Shown here in pieces: positions 23,962 through 32,742 of a stretch of 64,000 nt of DNA. Position numbers and translations under genes: made by a program. The notes beneath the pieces were generated by a model, which was not told the DNA's origin, did no database searches, and worked only from the letters and a program-made list of their open reading frames with translations. How positions within the stretch are numbered: position 1 is the stretch's first letter; every line of letters starts with the position of its first letter. This DNA is from Senimuribacter sp049852125 (lineage in GTDB: Bacteria > Bacillota > Clostridia > Peptostreptococcales > Anaerovoracaceae), in the NCBI RefSeq assembly GCF_049852125.1, contig NZ_CP187532.1:1302001-1366000 (forward strand), read 5' to 3'.

Positions 23962-24495
23962 ATGACAGCAGTATTAGAAACGATATCGATATGGGCGATT
24001 CCGGTGGTAGTAGCGCTGGTAACCTTCTATGCGATTTGTAAAAAAGTTCCTGTGTACTCTGTATTTACAGAAGGTGCAAAGGAAGGTTTTTCAACAGTAG
24101 TAATGATTATTCCTTATCTGGTAACGATGCTCTGCTGCATCGGTATGTTCAGAGCTTCCGGAGCGATGGATTGGCTCTGCAGCATTCTGTCCCCATTGAC
24201 CAACTTAATTGATATGCCAAGTGAAGTGCTTCCGATGGGTATTATGCGTTCTTTCTCCGGCGGCGGTGCAGAAGGTATGATGACAGATCTTTTAACACAG
24301 TATGGCACACAGTCTCAAATCGGTAGGATTGCCTCTGTTGCACTTGGTTCTACAGAAACAACGTTCTATGTTGTAGCAGTATACTTCGGTTCTGTTGGTG
24401 TCAGCAACACCAGACATTCTATTGCCGCAGGTCTTTTAGGCGACCTTGCGTCCCTGATCGCGGCAACTGTTATTGTAAATATAATGTGGTTCTAA
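23962..24495 (+). CDS. Nucleoside-recognition (Gate) family membrane protein, SpmB-like
   Basis: A 177-residue partner of the SpmA-like protein, with four to five membrane segments. The SpmB-type signature is clear: KKVPVYSVFTEGAKEGF and SFSGGGAEGMMTDLL followed by GSTETTFYVVAVYFGSVG. AAGGAGG precedes the ATG, 12 bp after spmA. The pair is probably one transporter. The duplication and split of a single Gate domain over two genes is the usual arrangement for this family. Confidence 0.82.
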   Translation: MTAVLETISIWAIPVVVALVTFYAICKKVPVYSVFTEGAKEGFSTVVMIIPYLVTMLCCIGMFRASGAMDWLCSILSPLTNLIDMPSEVLPMGIMRSFSGGGAEGMMTDLLTQYGTQSQIGRIASVALGSTETTFYVVAVYFGSVGVSNTRHSIAAGLLGDLASLIAATVIVNIMWF

Positions 24496-24515
24496 CCAAG
24501 AGAGTGAGTGTGAAT

Positions 24516-25436
24516 ATGCGTTATCCCAAACAATTAAAAAAAGGAGATACAATCGGATTGATTTGCGCCAGCTCTGCCATTGAAACGGCACGGATTGCTC
24601 AGTGCGTGAAAGCGGTTGAGGATCTGGGGTTTCAAGTGAAACTGGCAGATAATCTGGATACAGATTACGCTGGTTATATGGCTGGCAGCGGGCAGGTTCG
24701 CGGACAATGGGTCAATAGAATGTTTGCAGATCCCGCAGTGGACGGCATTTTCTGTGTTCGCGGCGGAGACGGCGGCAGCCGGGCAATGGAGTACATAGAT
24801 TTTGACCTGATTGCGAAAAATCCAAAGACCTTTGTCGGCTACAGTGATGTAACCAGTTTACACCTTGCAATCAATCAAAAGTGTGATCTGGTGACGTTTC
24901 ATGGACCAATGGTTTCATCCAATATGGCGGATGGCTTCGATGAATCATCCAAAACATCCTTCTTTGCAGCATTGAACGCAGAAGGCACTTACGAATTTCA
25001 GAATCCGGCAGGATTTGAGATTGGCGTGATGAAATCCGGCGCAGCAGAAGGCAGATTGATAGGAGGAAATCTTTCTCTCCTTTCTGCCAGTATCGGCACA
25101 CCGTATGAACCGGATACGAAAGATAAGATTCTGTTTATAGAAGAAGTGTGCGAGCCGGTGACGAAAATTGAAAAGTGGGCGTATCATCTCAGAAACGCCG
25201 GAAAGCTGGCAGCATGCAAAGGAATTATTCTGGGACAGTTTACGAAAATTGTAAATGAGGAGTGTCCTTCTTATACAGAGCTTTCCTGCCTTGCGGAAAT
25301 CTTTGAGGGACTTGACATTCCTGTGATGTATAACGTACAATCAGGACATGGAAAACCGATGATGACACTTCCGATGGGCACCCTTTGCAAGATGGATACC
25401 GAAAAAGGCAGCATTGTCTTTACGGTGGAAAGATAG
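24516..25436 (+). CDS. LD-carboxypeptidase (peptidase S66)
   Basis: A 306-residue S66 peptidase that removes the terminal D-amino acid from L,D-linked (murein) peptides in the cytoplasm. The nucleophile Ser is in TFVGYSDVTSLHLA (near residue 115), the motif FCVRGGDGGSR precedes it, and the late Glu and His of the triad fit LFIEEV and NVQSGHGKPM. No signal peptide. The start at 24516 is chosen over an in-frame ATG at 24486 that lies within spmB; the ribosome site is weak (AGAGTGAGTG). It is part of the sigma-54 operon. Confidence 0.9.
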   Translation: MRYPKQLKKGDTIGLICASSAIETARIAQCVKAVEDLGFQVKLADNLDTDYAGYMAGSGQVRGQWVNRMFADPAVDGIFCVRGGDGGSRAMEYIDFDLIAKNPKTFVGYSDVTSLHLAINQKCDLVTFHGPMVSSNMADGFDESSKTSFFAALNAEGTYEFQNPAGFEIGVMKSGAAEGRLIGGNLSLLSASIGTPYEPDTKDKILFIEEVCEPVTKIEKWAYHLRNAGKLAACKGIILGQFTKIVNEECPSYTELSCLAEIFEGLDIPVMYNVQSGHGKPMMTLPMGTLCKMDTEKGSIVFTVER

Positions 25437-25456
25437 GAGAAACGAGAGGCAAGATA

Positions 25457-26737
25457 ATGGTGAAAGAAATCAAAGAGCATACCTTATATTTTGATGGATG
25501 CAGCACTGTAGAGCTTGCGCAGAAGTATGACACACCATTGTATGTCTACTCTGAAAGCGATATTGTGAGCAGATTTGCCGAGCTTAGGCGGGATTTTGTG
25601 GAAAAGTATCCGGGCAGCCGGGTCGCTTATGCGGCAAAGGCGTTTTTTCCGTTGGCGATGGCGGAGATTGTAAGAAATGAAGACATGTGTGTGGACGTAG
25701 TATCCGGCGGAGAGCTGTATACTGCGATCAAGGCCGGGTTTCCGGCCGAAAGAATTGAGTTTAATGGCAATAATAAGCTGCGCGGCGAATTAGAAATGGC
25801 AGTAGAGTACGGTATCGGAAGAATTATTGTAGACGGGCTTTCAGAACTTGCAATGATTGAGGACATTTGCAGGGACAAAGGTAAGACAATCAAAATACTC
25901 TTTCGCATTACACCGGGCGTTAAGAGCAGCAGCCATGACTATATTGTCACCGGGAAGAAGGATTCTAAATTTGGAATCCCTCTCGATGACGATGTGATTA
26001 TGCCGCAGATCAAAGCGGCGATAGACTCTCCGTATGTGGAGTTTTACGGACTGCATTTCCATGTCGGTTCCCAGCTTCTGGACAGAGAGTCTCATCTGCA
26101 AGCGCTGGAAGTACTTTTGGAGCTTGCAGGAAAGGTACAAAACACCTTTGGGAAAACCGTGAAGGAATTGAATTTGGGCGGCGGCTTCGGCGTAACTTAT
26201 GTAGATGAGAAACGTCCGCCGTACAGCTATTTTCTGGATCCAATGATGGAGCGGATTGGTCGATGGTTTACAGACCGCAATTTGCCGCAGCCCCAGGTCG
26301 TTATTGAACCAGGCAGAAGTATTGTTGCGGAAGCGGGCATTACACTTTATACTGTCGGAAGCATCAAAGAGATCAGAGACATCAGAAAATATGTTTCTGT
26401 AGATGGCGGCATGACAGATAATATCCGTCCGGCGCTGTATCAGGCGGAATATACAGGTGTGATTGCAAATAAAGCGGATATGCCGGCGACTGAAAAGGTT
26501 ACTATTTGCGGTAAGTGCTGTGAATCCGGAGATATTCTGATTCAGGATCTTCCGACGCCAGCGCCGGAAACGGGGGATATCTTTGCAACATATTCTACAG
26601 GTGCATATGGGTATTCCATGGCCAGCAATTACAATAAGAATCCGATTCCAGCAGTAGTATTTGTCAAAAAAGGCGAAGCTCGTCTTGCTGTGAAACGGCA
26701 GACTTATGACGATATGCTGAGGAACGAACAAATTTAG
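25457..26737 (+). CDS. lysA: Diaminopimelate decarboxylase-like PLP enzyme
   Basis: A 426-residue fold-type III PLP decarboxylase. AYAAKAFFPLAM carries the PLP lysine near residue 59. HFHVGSQ, the GGGFGV loop and EPGRSIVAEAG bind the phosphate. CGKCCESGD holds the second-subunit cysteine, and the C-terminal tyrosine region reads TGAYGYSMASNYN. These fit meso-DAP decarboxylase. Its place after an LD-carboxypeptidase suggests conversion of DAP released from murein peptides to lysine, a catabolic role rather than lysine biosynthesis. GAGAGG precedes the ATG. Confidence 0.85.
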   Translation: MVKEIKEHTLYFDGCSTVELAQKYDTPLYVYSESDIVSRFAELRRDFVEKYPGSRVAYAAKAFFPLAMAEIVRNEDMCVDVVSGGELYTAIKAGFPAERIEFNGNNKLRGELEMAVEYGIGRIIVDGLSELAMIEDICRDKGKTIKILFRITPGVKSSSHDYIVTGKKDSKFGIPLDDDVIMPQIKAAIDSPYVEFYGLHFHVGSQLLDRESHLQALEVLLELAGKVQNTFGKTVKELNLGGGFGVTYVDEKRPPYSYFLDPMMERIGRWFTDRNLPQPQVVIEPGRSIVAEAGITLYTVGSIKEIRDIRKYVSVDGGMTDNIRPALYQAEYTGVIANKADMPATEKVTICGKCCESGDILIQDLPTPAPETGDIFATYSTGAYGYSMASNYNKNPIPAVVFVKKGEARLAVKRQTYDDMLRNEQI

Positions 26738-26755
26738 TGTAAATAAAACATATTA

Positions 26756-26807
26756 GGCAACCGTAATGAAATCTTATCCTTTCTATACGGTTGCCCTTTT
26801 TGTTTTT
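26756..26807 (+). terminator. Terminator of the sigma-54 operon
   Basis: Perfect 10-bp arms GGCAACCGTA/TACGGTTGCC (26756-26765, 26786-26795) are followed by CTTTTTGTTTTT. The convergent transporter gene ends at 26811. Confidence 0.85.
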
Positions 26808-26810
26808 GTA

Positions 26811-27980
26811 TTATGCCCAGTTTGCCATAACACCGGCGAAGACAACGGAAACGATGGATACAGATACCATACCTGCGATAATCATCTTTGGCAGGATATT
26901 CTGCAAGATGACTTCTTTTTCTTCTTCGTTGTCAGCAACGGCTTTGGCAACTTCGGTCGGCACGATCAGGGTGCCAGGGAAGCCAAACAGCGCGGTAACA
27001 CCCAGGGCGCAGGACATGTACCAGCTCTGGTGGAAAATCTTTCCAATGAGAATGGATACGACTGCGCAGCATGCCAGACCGATTACGACAACTACTGCCA
27101 GTGGTTTAATCATAGACAATACCAGTGCCGGGGTGGTGTTGGCAAGACTTGCAAATACGTTGACTAAAACTGCGCCGATGACGAAAGTAAAGCCGTTGGC
27201 TTTGGTCAGGGACGCCTCATCAAGGAAGCCGATTTCTTTGAAGATAACGCCGAGGATCAGGCAGATTACCAGCATGTTGACATTACCGCCAGTTAAGCCG
27301 GACAGCCACTGGGCAAGACATGCAACGATGGCAAGTTTTGCAATCAGATAGTTTGGTCCATTGTAATCTTCCGGTGTTTTCGGGAAAATGCGGAAAGCTG
27401 GCTTTGCAGCGCCGTCTTCCAGCGGTTTGTTCAGTACCAGCTCCCCGCTTGCAATCTGACCTTTCAGACGCAGCGCTTCTTTTTTGCAGAGGAAAGAAGC
27501 AATAGGAAATCCTACAACTCCTTGAATAACGAGAACCAGGGAACCGAAGACGATAACTGATTCACCGGCATTTTTCAGCGCATCACTCATGACAACGAAT
27601 GCAACAACGCCGCCGCCCAAAATTGGAGCGCCAATCAGAGCCATGGCTTTATCGATGAGCATGCCGCCCAGGAAGTAAACGCCGAGGCAAATTGCGATCG
27701 TGGAGCAGAGTACGATGACAACGGTTTTCCATTCTTTCAGCAGGTCGTTCAGCTTGATGGTGGTTCCCATATGTACAAGGAGCAGTCCCACGGTAACGCT
27801 GGCAAAGCCCTGCAGGGCGGAGTCTGCGAAAATGGTTGCCGGAAGACCGTTCCAGAAACCTACTGCGAAGATGACAGAGGCAACAAATAACATGGAGATA
27901 ATAGCTTTGGTTTTGGTGGCGATCATATCGCCCAGTGCGTAAACGATCATGACGATCGTCAGTGCGTATAATCCGTTCAT
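26811..27980 (-). CDS. Multi-pass membrane transporter, GltS/ESS-like
   Basis: A 389-residue protein with about 10-11 hydrophobic segments and conserved glycine-rich loops such as APILGGGVVAFVVMSDALKNAG and LFGFPGTLIVPTEVAK. The overall pattern resembles Na+/glutamate-type (GltS, BART superfamily) carriers, but I cannot assign the substrate. The start at 27980 follows GAAAGGAATT; upstream in-frame starts would run into the M20 gene. It lies 37 bp after the M20 amidohydrolase and is probably cotranscribed, so it may import that enzyme's amido substrate. Confidence 0.7.
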   Translation of the reverse strand: MNGLYALTIVMIVYALGDMIATKTKAIISMLFVASVIFAVGFWNGLPATIFADSALQGFASVTVGLLLVHMGTTIKLNDLLKEWKTVVIVLCSTIAICLGVYFLGGMLIDKAMALIGAPILGGGVVAFVVMSDALKNAGESVIVFGSLVLVIQGVVGFPIASFLCKKEALRLKGQIASGELVLNKPLEDGAAKPAFRIFPKTPEDYNGPNYLIAKLAIVACLAQWLSGLTGGNVNMLVICLILGVIFKEIGFLDEASLTKANGFTFVIGAVLVNVFASLANTTPALVLSMIKPLAVVVVIGLACCAVVSILIGKIFHQSWYMSCALGVTALFGFPGTLIVPTEVAKAVADNEEEKEVILQNILPKMIIAGMVSVSIVSVVFAGVMANWA

Positions 27981-28017
27981 GATAATTCCTTTCTCAATTT
28001 CGATGATAATAGCATAT

Positions 28018-29196
28018 TTATTGATGGTTTTCAAGCCATTTGATTGCGCAGATGGCGTGAACCGCTGCGCCGTAAGGCAGGGCGTCTTCATCCAGTCTGG
28101 CTTTCGGACTGTGCATGGCGTACTGATATCCGTCTGCAGGATCACCTGCGCAGATATTGGCGAAGAAGGTCGGTACATGGGCACACAGATTAGCAAAGTC
28201 TTCCGAGCCTTTGACCGGCGGTATGACGATAACCTGTTTCATGACCTCTGCAGCATAGCCGGCCATTTCGGCTGCCATGTCCGGATCGTTTACATTTGGT
28301 GCGACGCCGGCAATATACTCTGTGCTAGCTTCCGCGCGCCATGCTGCTGCGATGCCGGATGCGATTTCAGCAACTCTTTCCTGCATCAATTTTCGATACT
28401 GTGGGTTATATGCTCTGAAATTGCCCATAATCATCGCTTCATCGGGGATGATATTGGAAGCGCTGCCGCTGTGCAGACTGCCGATGGAGAGAATTGCCTG
28501 TTCATCAGCCGGTAGTTCCAAAGGAAGCAATTGCTGCAGGGCAGTAACGATGGCAGAAGCTGCATGGACGGCAGAAATACCCAGAAAAGCGCTGCTGCCG
28601 TGGGCAGAATGTCCTTTTACCGTGATTTTGAACTCGTCAGCTGACGGCATCATCTGATGGGCGCTATAAGTCAGTGTGCCTGGATGCATGTCGAATTTTC
28701 CGCAGGGACCGAAATTCATGTGCAGCCCCATGGCTGCGTCAACTTTTGGATTTTCTAAAATCCCAGCGTCGATCATTTTCTGGGAACCCAGCAGGGTTTC
28801 TTCACCAGCCTGAAACATTAGTTTTACAGTACCGGTAAGTTCACTTTCGTGGCTTTTCAGAATTTTTGCCGCTGCCAGCAGCATGGCGGTGTGTGCGTCG
28901 TGACCGCAGGAATGACAGGCGCCGTTTTGACAGGCAAAGTCAAGTCCGGATTCTTCTGTCTGCGGCAGTGCGTCCATGTCCGCCCGCAAAAGAAGAACTG
29001 GCGCGCCGCTTCCGATGGTGCAGGTAATGCCGCCGCCCAGCGGTTTTGGATCGCAGCCGATGGTGCAAAGGGTGTCGGTCACCAGCTTTCGGGTCTTCGG
29101 CAGGTCGAATGCTAACTCAGCATTTTCATGGATCTGCCTTCTGCAGGCGATGAGTTCCTCTTTCAGCGCCATGGCTTCTTGTAAGATAGAATGCAT
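28018..29196 (-). CDS. M20D-family amidohydrolase
   Basis: A 392-residue M20D metallo-amidohydrolase of the hippurate hydrolase/N-acyl amino acid deacylase type. Metal ligands appear as LLLRADMDALP, CGHDAHTAML (H and D), GEETLLGS and a late His in MHSPKAR. The dimerisation or lid domain lies in between (KGHSAHGSS). No signal peptide. The start ATG 29196 has AAGG eight bases upstream; GTG 29205 would overlap that site. It is divergent from the LysR gene at 29332, the classic arrangement for LysR control. Confidence 0.9.
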   Translation of the reverse strand: MHSILQEAMALKEELIACRRQIHENAELAFDLPKTRKLVTDTLCTIGCDPKPLGGGITCTIGSGAPVLLLRADMDALPQTEESGLDFACQNGACHSCGHDAHTAMLLAAAKILKSHESELTGTVKLMFQAGEETLLGSQKMIDAGILENPKVDAAMGLHMNFGPCGKFDMHPGTLTYSAHQMMPSADEFKITVKGHSAHGSSAFLGISAVHAASAIVTALQQLLPLELPADEQAILSIGSLHSGSASNIIPDEAMIMGNFRAYNPQYRKLMQERVAEIASGIAAAWRAEASTEYIAGVAPNVNDPDMAAEMAGYAAEVMKQVIVIPPVKGSEDFANLCAHVPTFFANICAGDPADGYQYAMHSPKARLDEDALPYGAAVHAICAIKWLENHQ

Positions 29197-29281
29197 GTTG
29201 TTCACCTTTTTCCTTGAAAAAATTTTCTGAAATTATTGTAGCGCGGCTATTGCCAAAAGGGAAATAATTAGATACAATACG

Positions 29282-29302
29282 GTTATAAGATAAAGTTATA
29301 AC
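29282..29302. promoter_or_regulatory. Probable LysR binding site
   Basis: GTTATAA-N7-TTATAAC, a perfect inverted repeat of the T-N11-A type, lies in the 135-bp gap between the divergent M20 and LysR genes. Confidence 0.65.
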
Positions 29303-29331
29303 AAGCAAATACCAGGAAAGGAAACGGTAAG

Positions 29332-30219
29332 ATGGAGATTCGTCAGATTTTTTATGTCATGGAGGTTGCGAAGCATCAGAGCTTTTCAAAAGCAGCAGCG
29401 GCGCTTTTTATCAGTCAGCCTGCCATCAGCCAGCAGATTCATGGGCTGGAGGAAGAACTGCAGACGAAACTGTTTAAACGAGATACCCATAGCGTGCTTT
29501 TGACAGCTGAGGGGGAAAAGTTTTGTTCTTATGCAAAGGATGTGGTGACTTCCATTGACAGGCTCATGGCTGCGTTCGGTCAGAGCACCGCGGACAGTAA
29601 GACGGTCATTCGTACCGGCGTCTTTCCGTTTTATAAGACGGCAGGTCTGATGCCGGTCATCAACGACTTTTTCGCAGTCAGTCAGAACGTCATCGGAAGT
29701 ATCAAGGTAGTGGACAATTACAGAGCTTACGAAATGCTGGAAAACGGAGAATTGGATTTTGCGATTATCAAATGCCGCGAAAACAATATCAGACCGTCAG
29801 TGCGGCATGAAGTTCTGACTATGGAACATCTGAATGTGTTGATTAACAGAGAAAATCCCATGGCTAAGGAGCCGGTCATGAAACTTGAAAATCTGGGGAA
29901 AATGCCTCTTTTGACCGGGGAAAGCGATTCTCATTTCTATAACGAAATGAAGGAGCTTTATCAGCGAAATGACGTACCGTTCAACGTAGCGTTTATGAAT
30001 ACCCAGGAGACGGAGATCATGGTGGATATGCTGCGGGCGGATCGGGGGATTCTGATGGCGACAGACCGGGTAGCAGGCAATTATGAAGACGAAACTATTG
30101 CAGTGCTGCCCATCGTACCGGTTCAGGAGTTTATGATGGCGCTGATCTGGCCCAAGCACAGGCGGCTGACCGGGGCGTATCTCGCATTTAAAAATTATGT
30201 AGTAGGACGGTTTCGGTAG
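29332..30219 (+). CDS. LysR-family transcriptional regulator
   Basis: A 295-residue LysR regulator. The winged helix-turn-helix spans residues 1-60 (HQSFSKAAAALFISQPAISQQIHGLEEEL), and the effector-binding domain covers about 90-290. AGGAAAGG precedes the ATG. It probably controls the divergent M20 amidohydrolase and transporter through the palindrome at 29282. It differs clearly in sequence from the three LysR paralogs in the right part of the window, whose N-termini read MIDxxDILCVL. Confidence 0.9.
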   Translation: MEIRQIFYVMEVAKHQSFSKAAAALFISQPAISQQIHGLEEELQTKLFKRDTHSVLLTAEGEKFCSYAKDVVTSIDRLMAAFGQSTADSKTVIRTGVFPFYKTAGLMPVINDFFAVSQNVIGSIKVVDNYRAYEMLENGELDFAIIKCRENNIRPSVRHEVLTMEHLNVLINRENPMAKEPVMKLENLGKMPLLTGESDSHFYNEMKELYQRNDVPFNVAFMNTQETEIMVDMLRADRGILMATDRVAGNYEDETIAVLPIVPVQEFMMALIWPKHRRLTGAYLAFKNYVVGRFR

Positions 30220-30356
30220 TTGTTTGACCGGCTGAAAAACGAACTAGAAAATCATGGAATAAAGAGTAAAATTGCCAGAAATTTATATATTAAAAAAATG
30301 AATATTATTCCAAGTATTAAAAATGTTTGTTAAAAACTTAATTAGTTCCGGAAATA

Positions 30357-30385
30357 TTGATTTTGTTTCAAAAAAAAAGTATAAT
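30357..30385 (+). promoter_or_regulatory. Promoter of the nuoEF/redox operon
   Basis: TTGATT (30357-30362), an exact 17-bp spacer and TATAAT (30380-30385), 66 bases before nuoE. Confidence 0.8.
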
Positions 30386-30450
30386 AGTGCGTATAGTTTT
30401 TATGCTAAAAATCTTTTAGGAGTGAATAAAGCAAATAGGAGGAAGCATCA

Positions 30451-30963
30451 ATGAGTGAAAAATGTTGTTGCGGATGTGGAACACAGAACGAGCAGTTCAA
30501 AGAACTTGCGCCTGTTCTGGACCAGTACGCAAAAGTTCCTGGAAGTCTGATTACGATTTTACAGAAGGCACAGGAAATCTATGGATATTTGTCTATAGAT
30601 ACCATCAACCACATTTCTGAAGCGACCGGAATTAAACCGGCCAAGATTTATGGAGTAGCTACATTCTATGCACAGTTCAGATTGCAGCCAATCGGCAAAT
30701 ATTTGATCATGCTGTGTCAGGGAACTGCCTGCCATGTAAATGGTTCAGAAATGATTGAAGAAGCAGTTTGCGAATATCTGGGTATTCAGGACGGGGAGAC
30801 CACAGAAGACGGCGTCTTCACCCTGAACAACGTAGCCTGTCTGGGCTGTTGTTCCCTGGCTCCTGTCATGATGATCCAGAGTGCCGACGGAGACGAGACC
30901 TACGGCAATCTGACAAAAGACAAGGTAAGAGAAATCCTGGCTGAGATCAGAGAAAGAGCTTAG
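30451..30963 (+). CDS. nuoE: NADH dehydrogenase subunit E-like [2Fe-2S] protein
   Basis: A 170-residue thioredoxin-fold [2Fe-2S] protein (NuoE/HydC/HndA type). Cluster ligands are the CQGTAC pair near residues 90-95 and ACLGCC near 130. The short N-terminal CCCGCG is unusual and could bind an extra metal. In hydrogenase and formate-dehydrogenase complexes this subunit relays electrons next to the FMN protein. AGGAGG precedes the ATG. It is the first gene of a three-gene operon with nuoF and the large fusion. Confidence 0.92.
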   Translation: MSEKCCCGCGTQNEQFKELAPVLDQYAKVPGSLITILQKAQEIYGYLSIDTINHISEATGIKPAKIYGVATFYAQFRLQPIGKYLIMLCQGTACHVNGSEMIEEAVCEYLGIQDGETTEDGVFTLNNVACLGCCSLAPVMMIQSADGDETYGNLTKDKVREILAEIRERA

Positions 30964-30978
30964 GAGGTGCAAAAAATA

Positions 30979-32727
30979 ATGAAAGTAATTATAGGACAGG
31001 GCAGCTGCGGTATCGCAACCGGAGCAAAGAAGACCCAGGCTGCTTTTGAGGAGCAGATCGCAAAGCATGGCGTGGATGTTACGCTGGATTTTACCGGCTG
31101 TGTAGGAACTTGTTATCTGGAACCTATCGTAGACGTTTATGAGGATAACGGCGATATGACCAGATATGTCAAGGTGCAGCCGGATAGAGTAGAGCGAATT
31201 GTAGAGGAACACCTGAAAGGCGGAAAGCCGGTAGAGGAGTTCGCTATTTCTGAAGAAGATAAACAGTTTATTGATAAGCAGCAGAGAGTTGTACTCCGTC
31301 ACTGCGGTTTGATTAACCCTGAGAAGATCGAGGAATATCTGGCTGTAGGTGGATATGAGGCTACCAAAAAGGTTGTCACTTCCATGACGCAGGATGAAGT
31401 TATAGAAGAAATTAAAGTGTCCGGTCTGAGAGGCAGAGGCGGCGCAGGCTTCCCGACTTGGTTCAAATGGAACGCGGCAAAGGGTAATCCTGGAAAGGAT
31501 AAGTACATAGTCTGCAACGCGGACGAAGGCGATCCGGGCGCATTCATGGACAGATCTGTTCTGGAAGGCGATCCACATTCTGTAATTGAAGGTATGACAA
31601 TCGGCGGTTTTGCTATGGGAGCAACGGAAGGCGTTATCTATTGCCGCGCTGAGTATCCTCTGGCGATTAAGAGATTGGAAATCGCCATGGAGCAGGCGAG
31701 AGAAAAGGGCTTCCTTGGCAAGAATATCTTTGGCAGCGGATATGACTTTGATATTCGTATTAAGGCCGGCGCGGGCGCATTTGTCTGCGGTGAGGAAACA
31801 GCGCTGATCGCATCCCTGGAAGGCGAAAGAGGAATGCCTAGACTGAAGCCGCCGTTCCCTGCGGCAAAAGGTTACTGGCAGCAGCCAACGAACATTAATA
31901 ATGTAGAAACTTATGCTAACGTAGCATGGATTATAGCTAACGGCGGCGCTGCATTCGGCGCTATGGGTACTGAAAAATCAAAAGGCACCAAGGTATTTGC
32001 TCTGGCTGGAAAGATTAAGAAGGGCGGCCTGGTGGAAGTTCCGATGGGCTTGCCGTTAAAGGACGTAATCTTTGGTATCGGCGGAGGTATTAAGCAGGAT
32101 AAGCAGTTTAAGGCTGTACAGATGGGCGGACCTTCCGGCGGATGTATTCCGGCTGATTTGATCGATACTCCGGTTACCTATGAGGATATCAACAAGACTG
32201 GCGCTATCGTCGGCTCCGGCGGTATGATCGTTATGGATGAGAATACCTGTATGGTGGATATGGCAAGATATTTCCTGGATTTTACCAAGAAGGAATCCTG
32301 TGGAAAATGTAATTATTGCAGAATCGGTACAAAGAGAATGCTGGAAATCCTGGAGCGTATTACCAGAGGCGAAGGTAGAGACGGCGATATCGAGCTGTTA
32401 GAAGAACTTGCCGGCAAGATTAAGGACGGCGCGATGTGCGGTCTCGGACAGACAGCGCCAAACCCTGTATTGACTACTATCAGATATTTTAGAAATGAGT
32501 ATGAAGATCATATTTATCATAAAAAGTGTACTGCGAAATCGTGTAAAGAACTGATCAGCTTTGAAATTACTGACGCGTGTAAGGGTTGTACTCTGTGCGC
32601 TAAGAAGTGTCCTGTTGGCGCGATTACTGGTGAGGTAAAGGGAAAGCATGTTATCGACCAGACTAAATGCATTAAGTGCGGCAAGTGCGAAGAAAACTGT
32701 AAGTTCAACGCTATTGAGAAGAAATAG
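30979..32727 (+). CDS. nuoF: NADH dehydrogenase subunit F-like flavoprotein
   Basis: A 582-residue NuoF/HydB/HndC-type subunit that oxidises or reduces NAD(H). The order is: N-terminal thioredoxin-like [2Fe-2S] domain (residues 1-95, with CVGTC), FMN/NAD-binding core (GRGGAGFPTWFKWN near 152 and GAFVCGEETALI near 268), SLBB domain, a [4Fe-4S] site (CGKCNYCRIGT near 440), and a C-terminal 2x[4Fe-4S] ferredoxin domain (CKGCTLCAKKCPVGA, CIKCGKCEENCKF). The start at 30979 follows TAGGAGGTG; a GTG at 30967 lies inside that site. Such F subunits occur in electron-bifurcating hydrogenases. Confidence 0.94.
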   Translation: MKVIIGQGSCGIATGAKKTQAAFEEQIAKHGVDVTLDFTGCVGTCYLEPIVDVYEDNGDMTRYVKVQPDRVERIVEEHLKGGKPVEEFAISEEDKQFIDKQQRVVLRHCGLINPEKIEEYLAVGGYEATKKVVTSMTQDEVIEEIKVSGLRGRGGAGFPTWFKWNAAKGNPGKDKYIVCNADEGDPGAFMDRSVLEGDPHSVIEGMTIGGFAMGATEGVIYCRAEYPLAIKRLEIAMEQAREKGFLGKNIFGSGYDFDIRIKAGAGAFVCGEETALIASLEGERGMPRLKPPFPAAKGYWQQPTNINNVETYANVAWIIANGGAAFGAMGTEKSKGTKVFALAGKIKKGGLVEVPMGLPLKDVIFGIGGGIKQDKQFKAVQMGGPSGGCIPADLIDTPVTYEDINKTGAIVGSGGMIVMDENTCMVDMARYFLDFTKKESCGKCNYCRIGTKRMLEILERITRGEGRDGDIELLEELAGKIKDGAMCGLGQTAPNPVLTTIRYFRNEYEDHIYHKKCTAKSCKELISFEITDACKGCTLCAKKCPVGAITGEVKGKHVIDQTKCIKCGKCEENCKFNAIEKK

Positions 32728-32742
32728 GGAGGAGGAAATACG

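Noticed and set aside
26766..28515. Plus-strand open frames opposite the transporter and M20 genes
   Set aside because: They are antisense to well-supported minus-strand genes and have no family features or ribosome sites.
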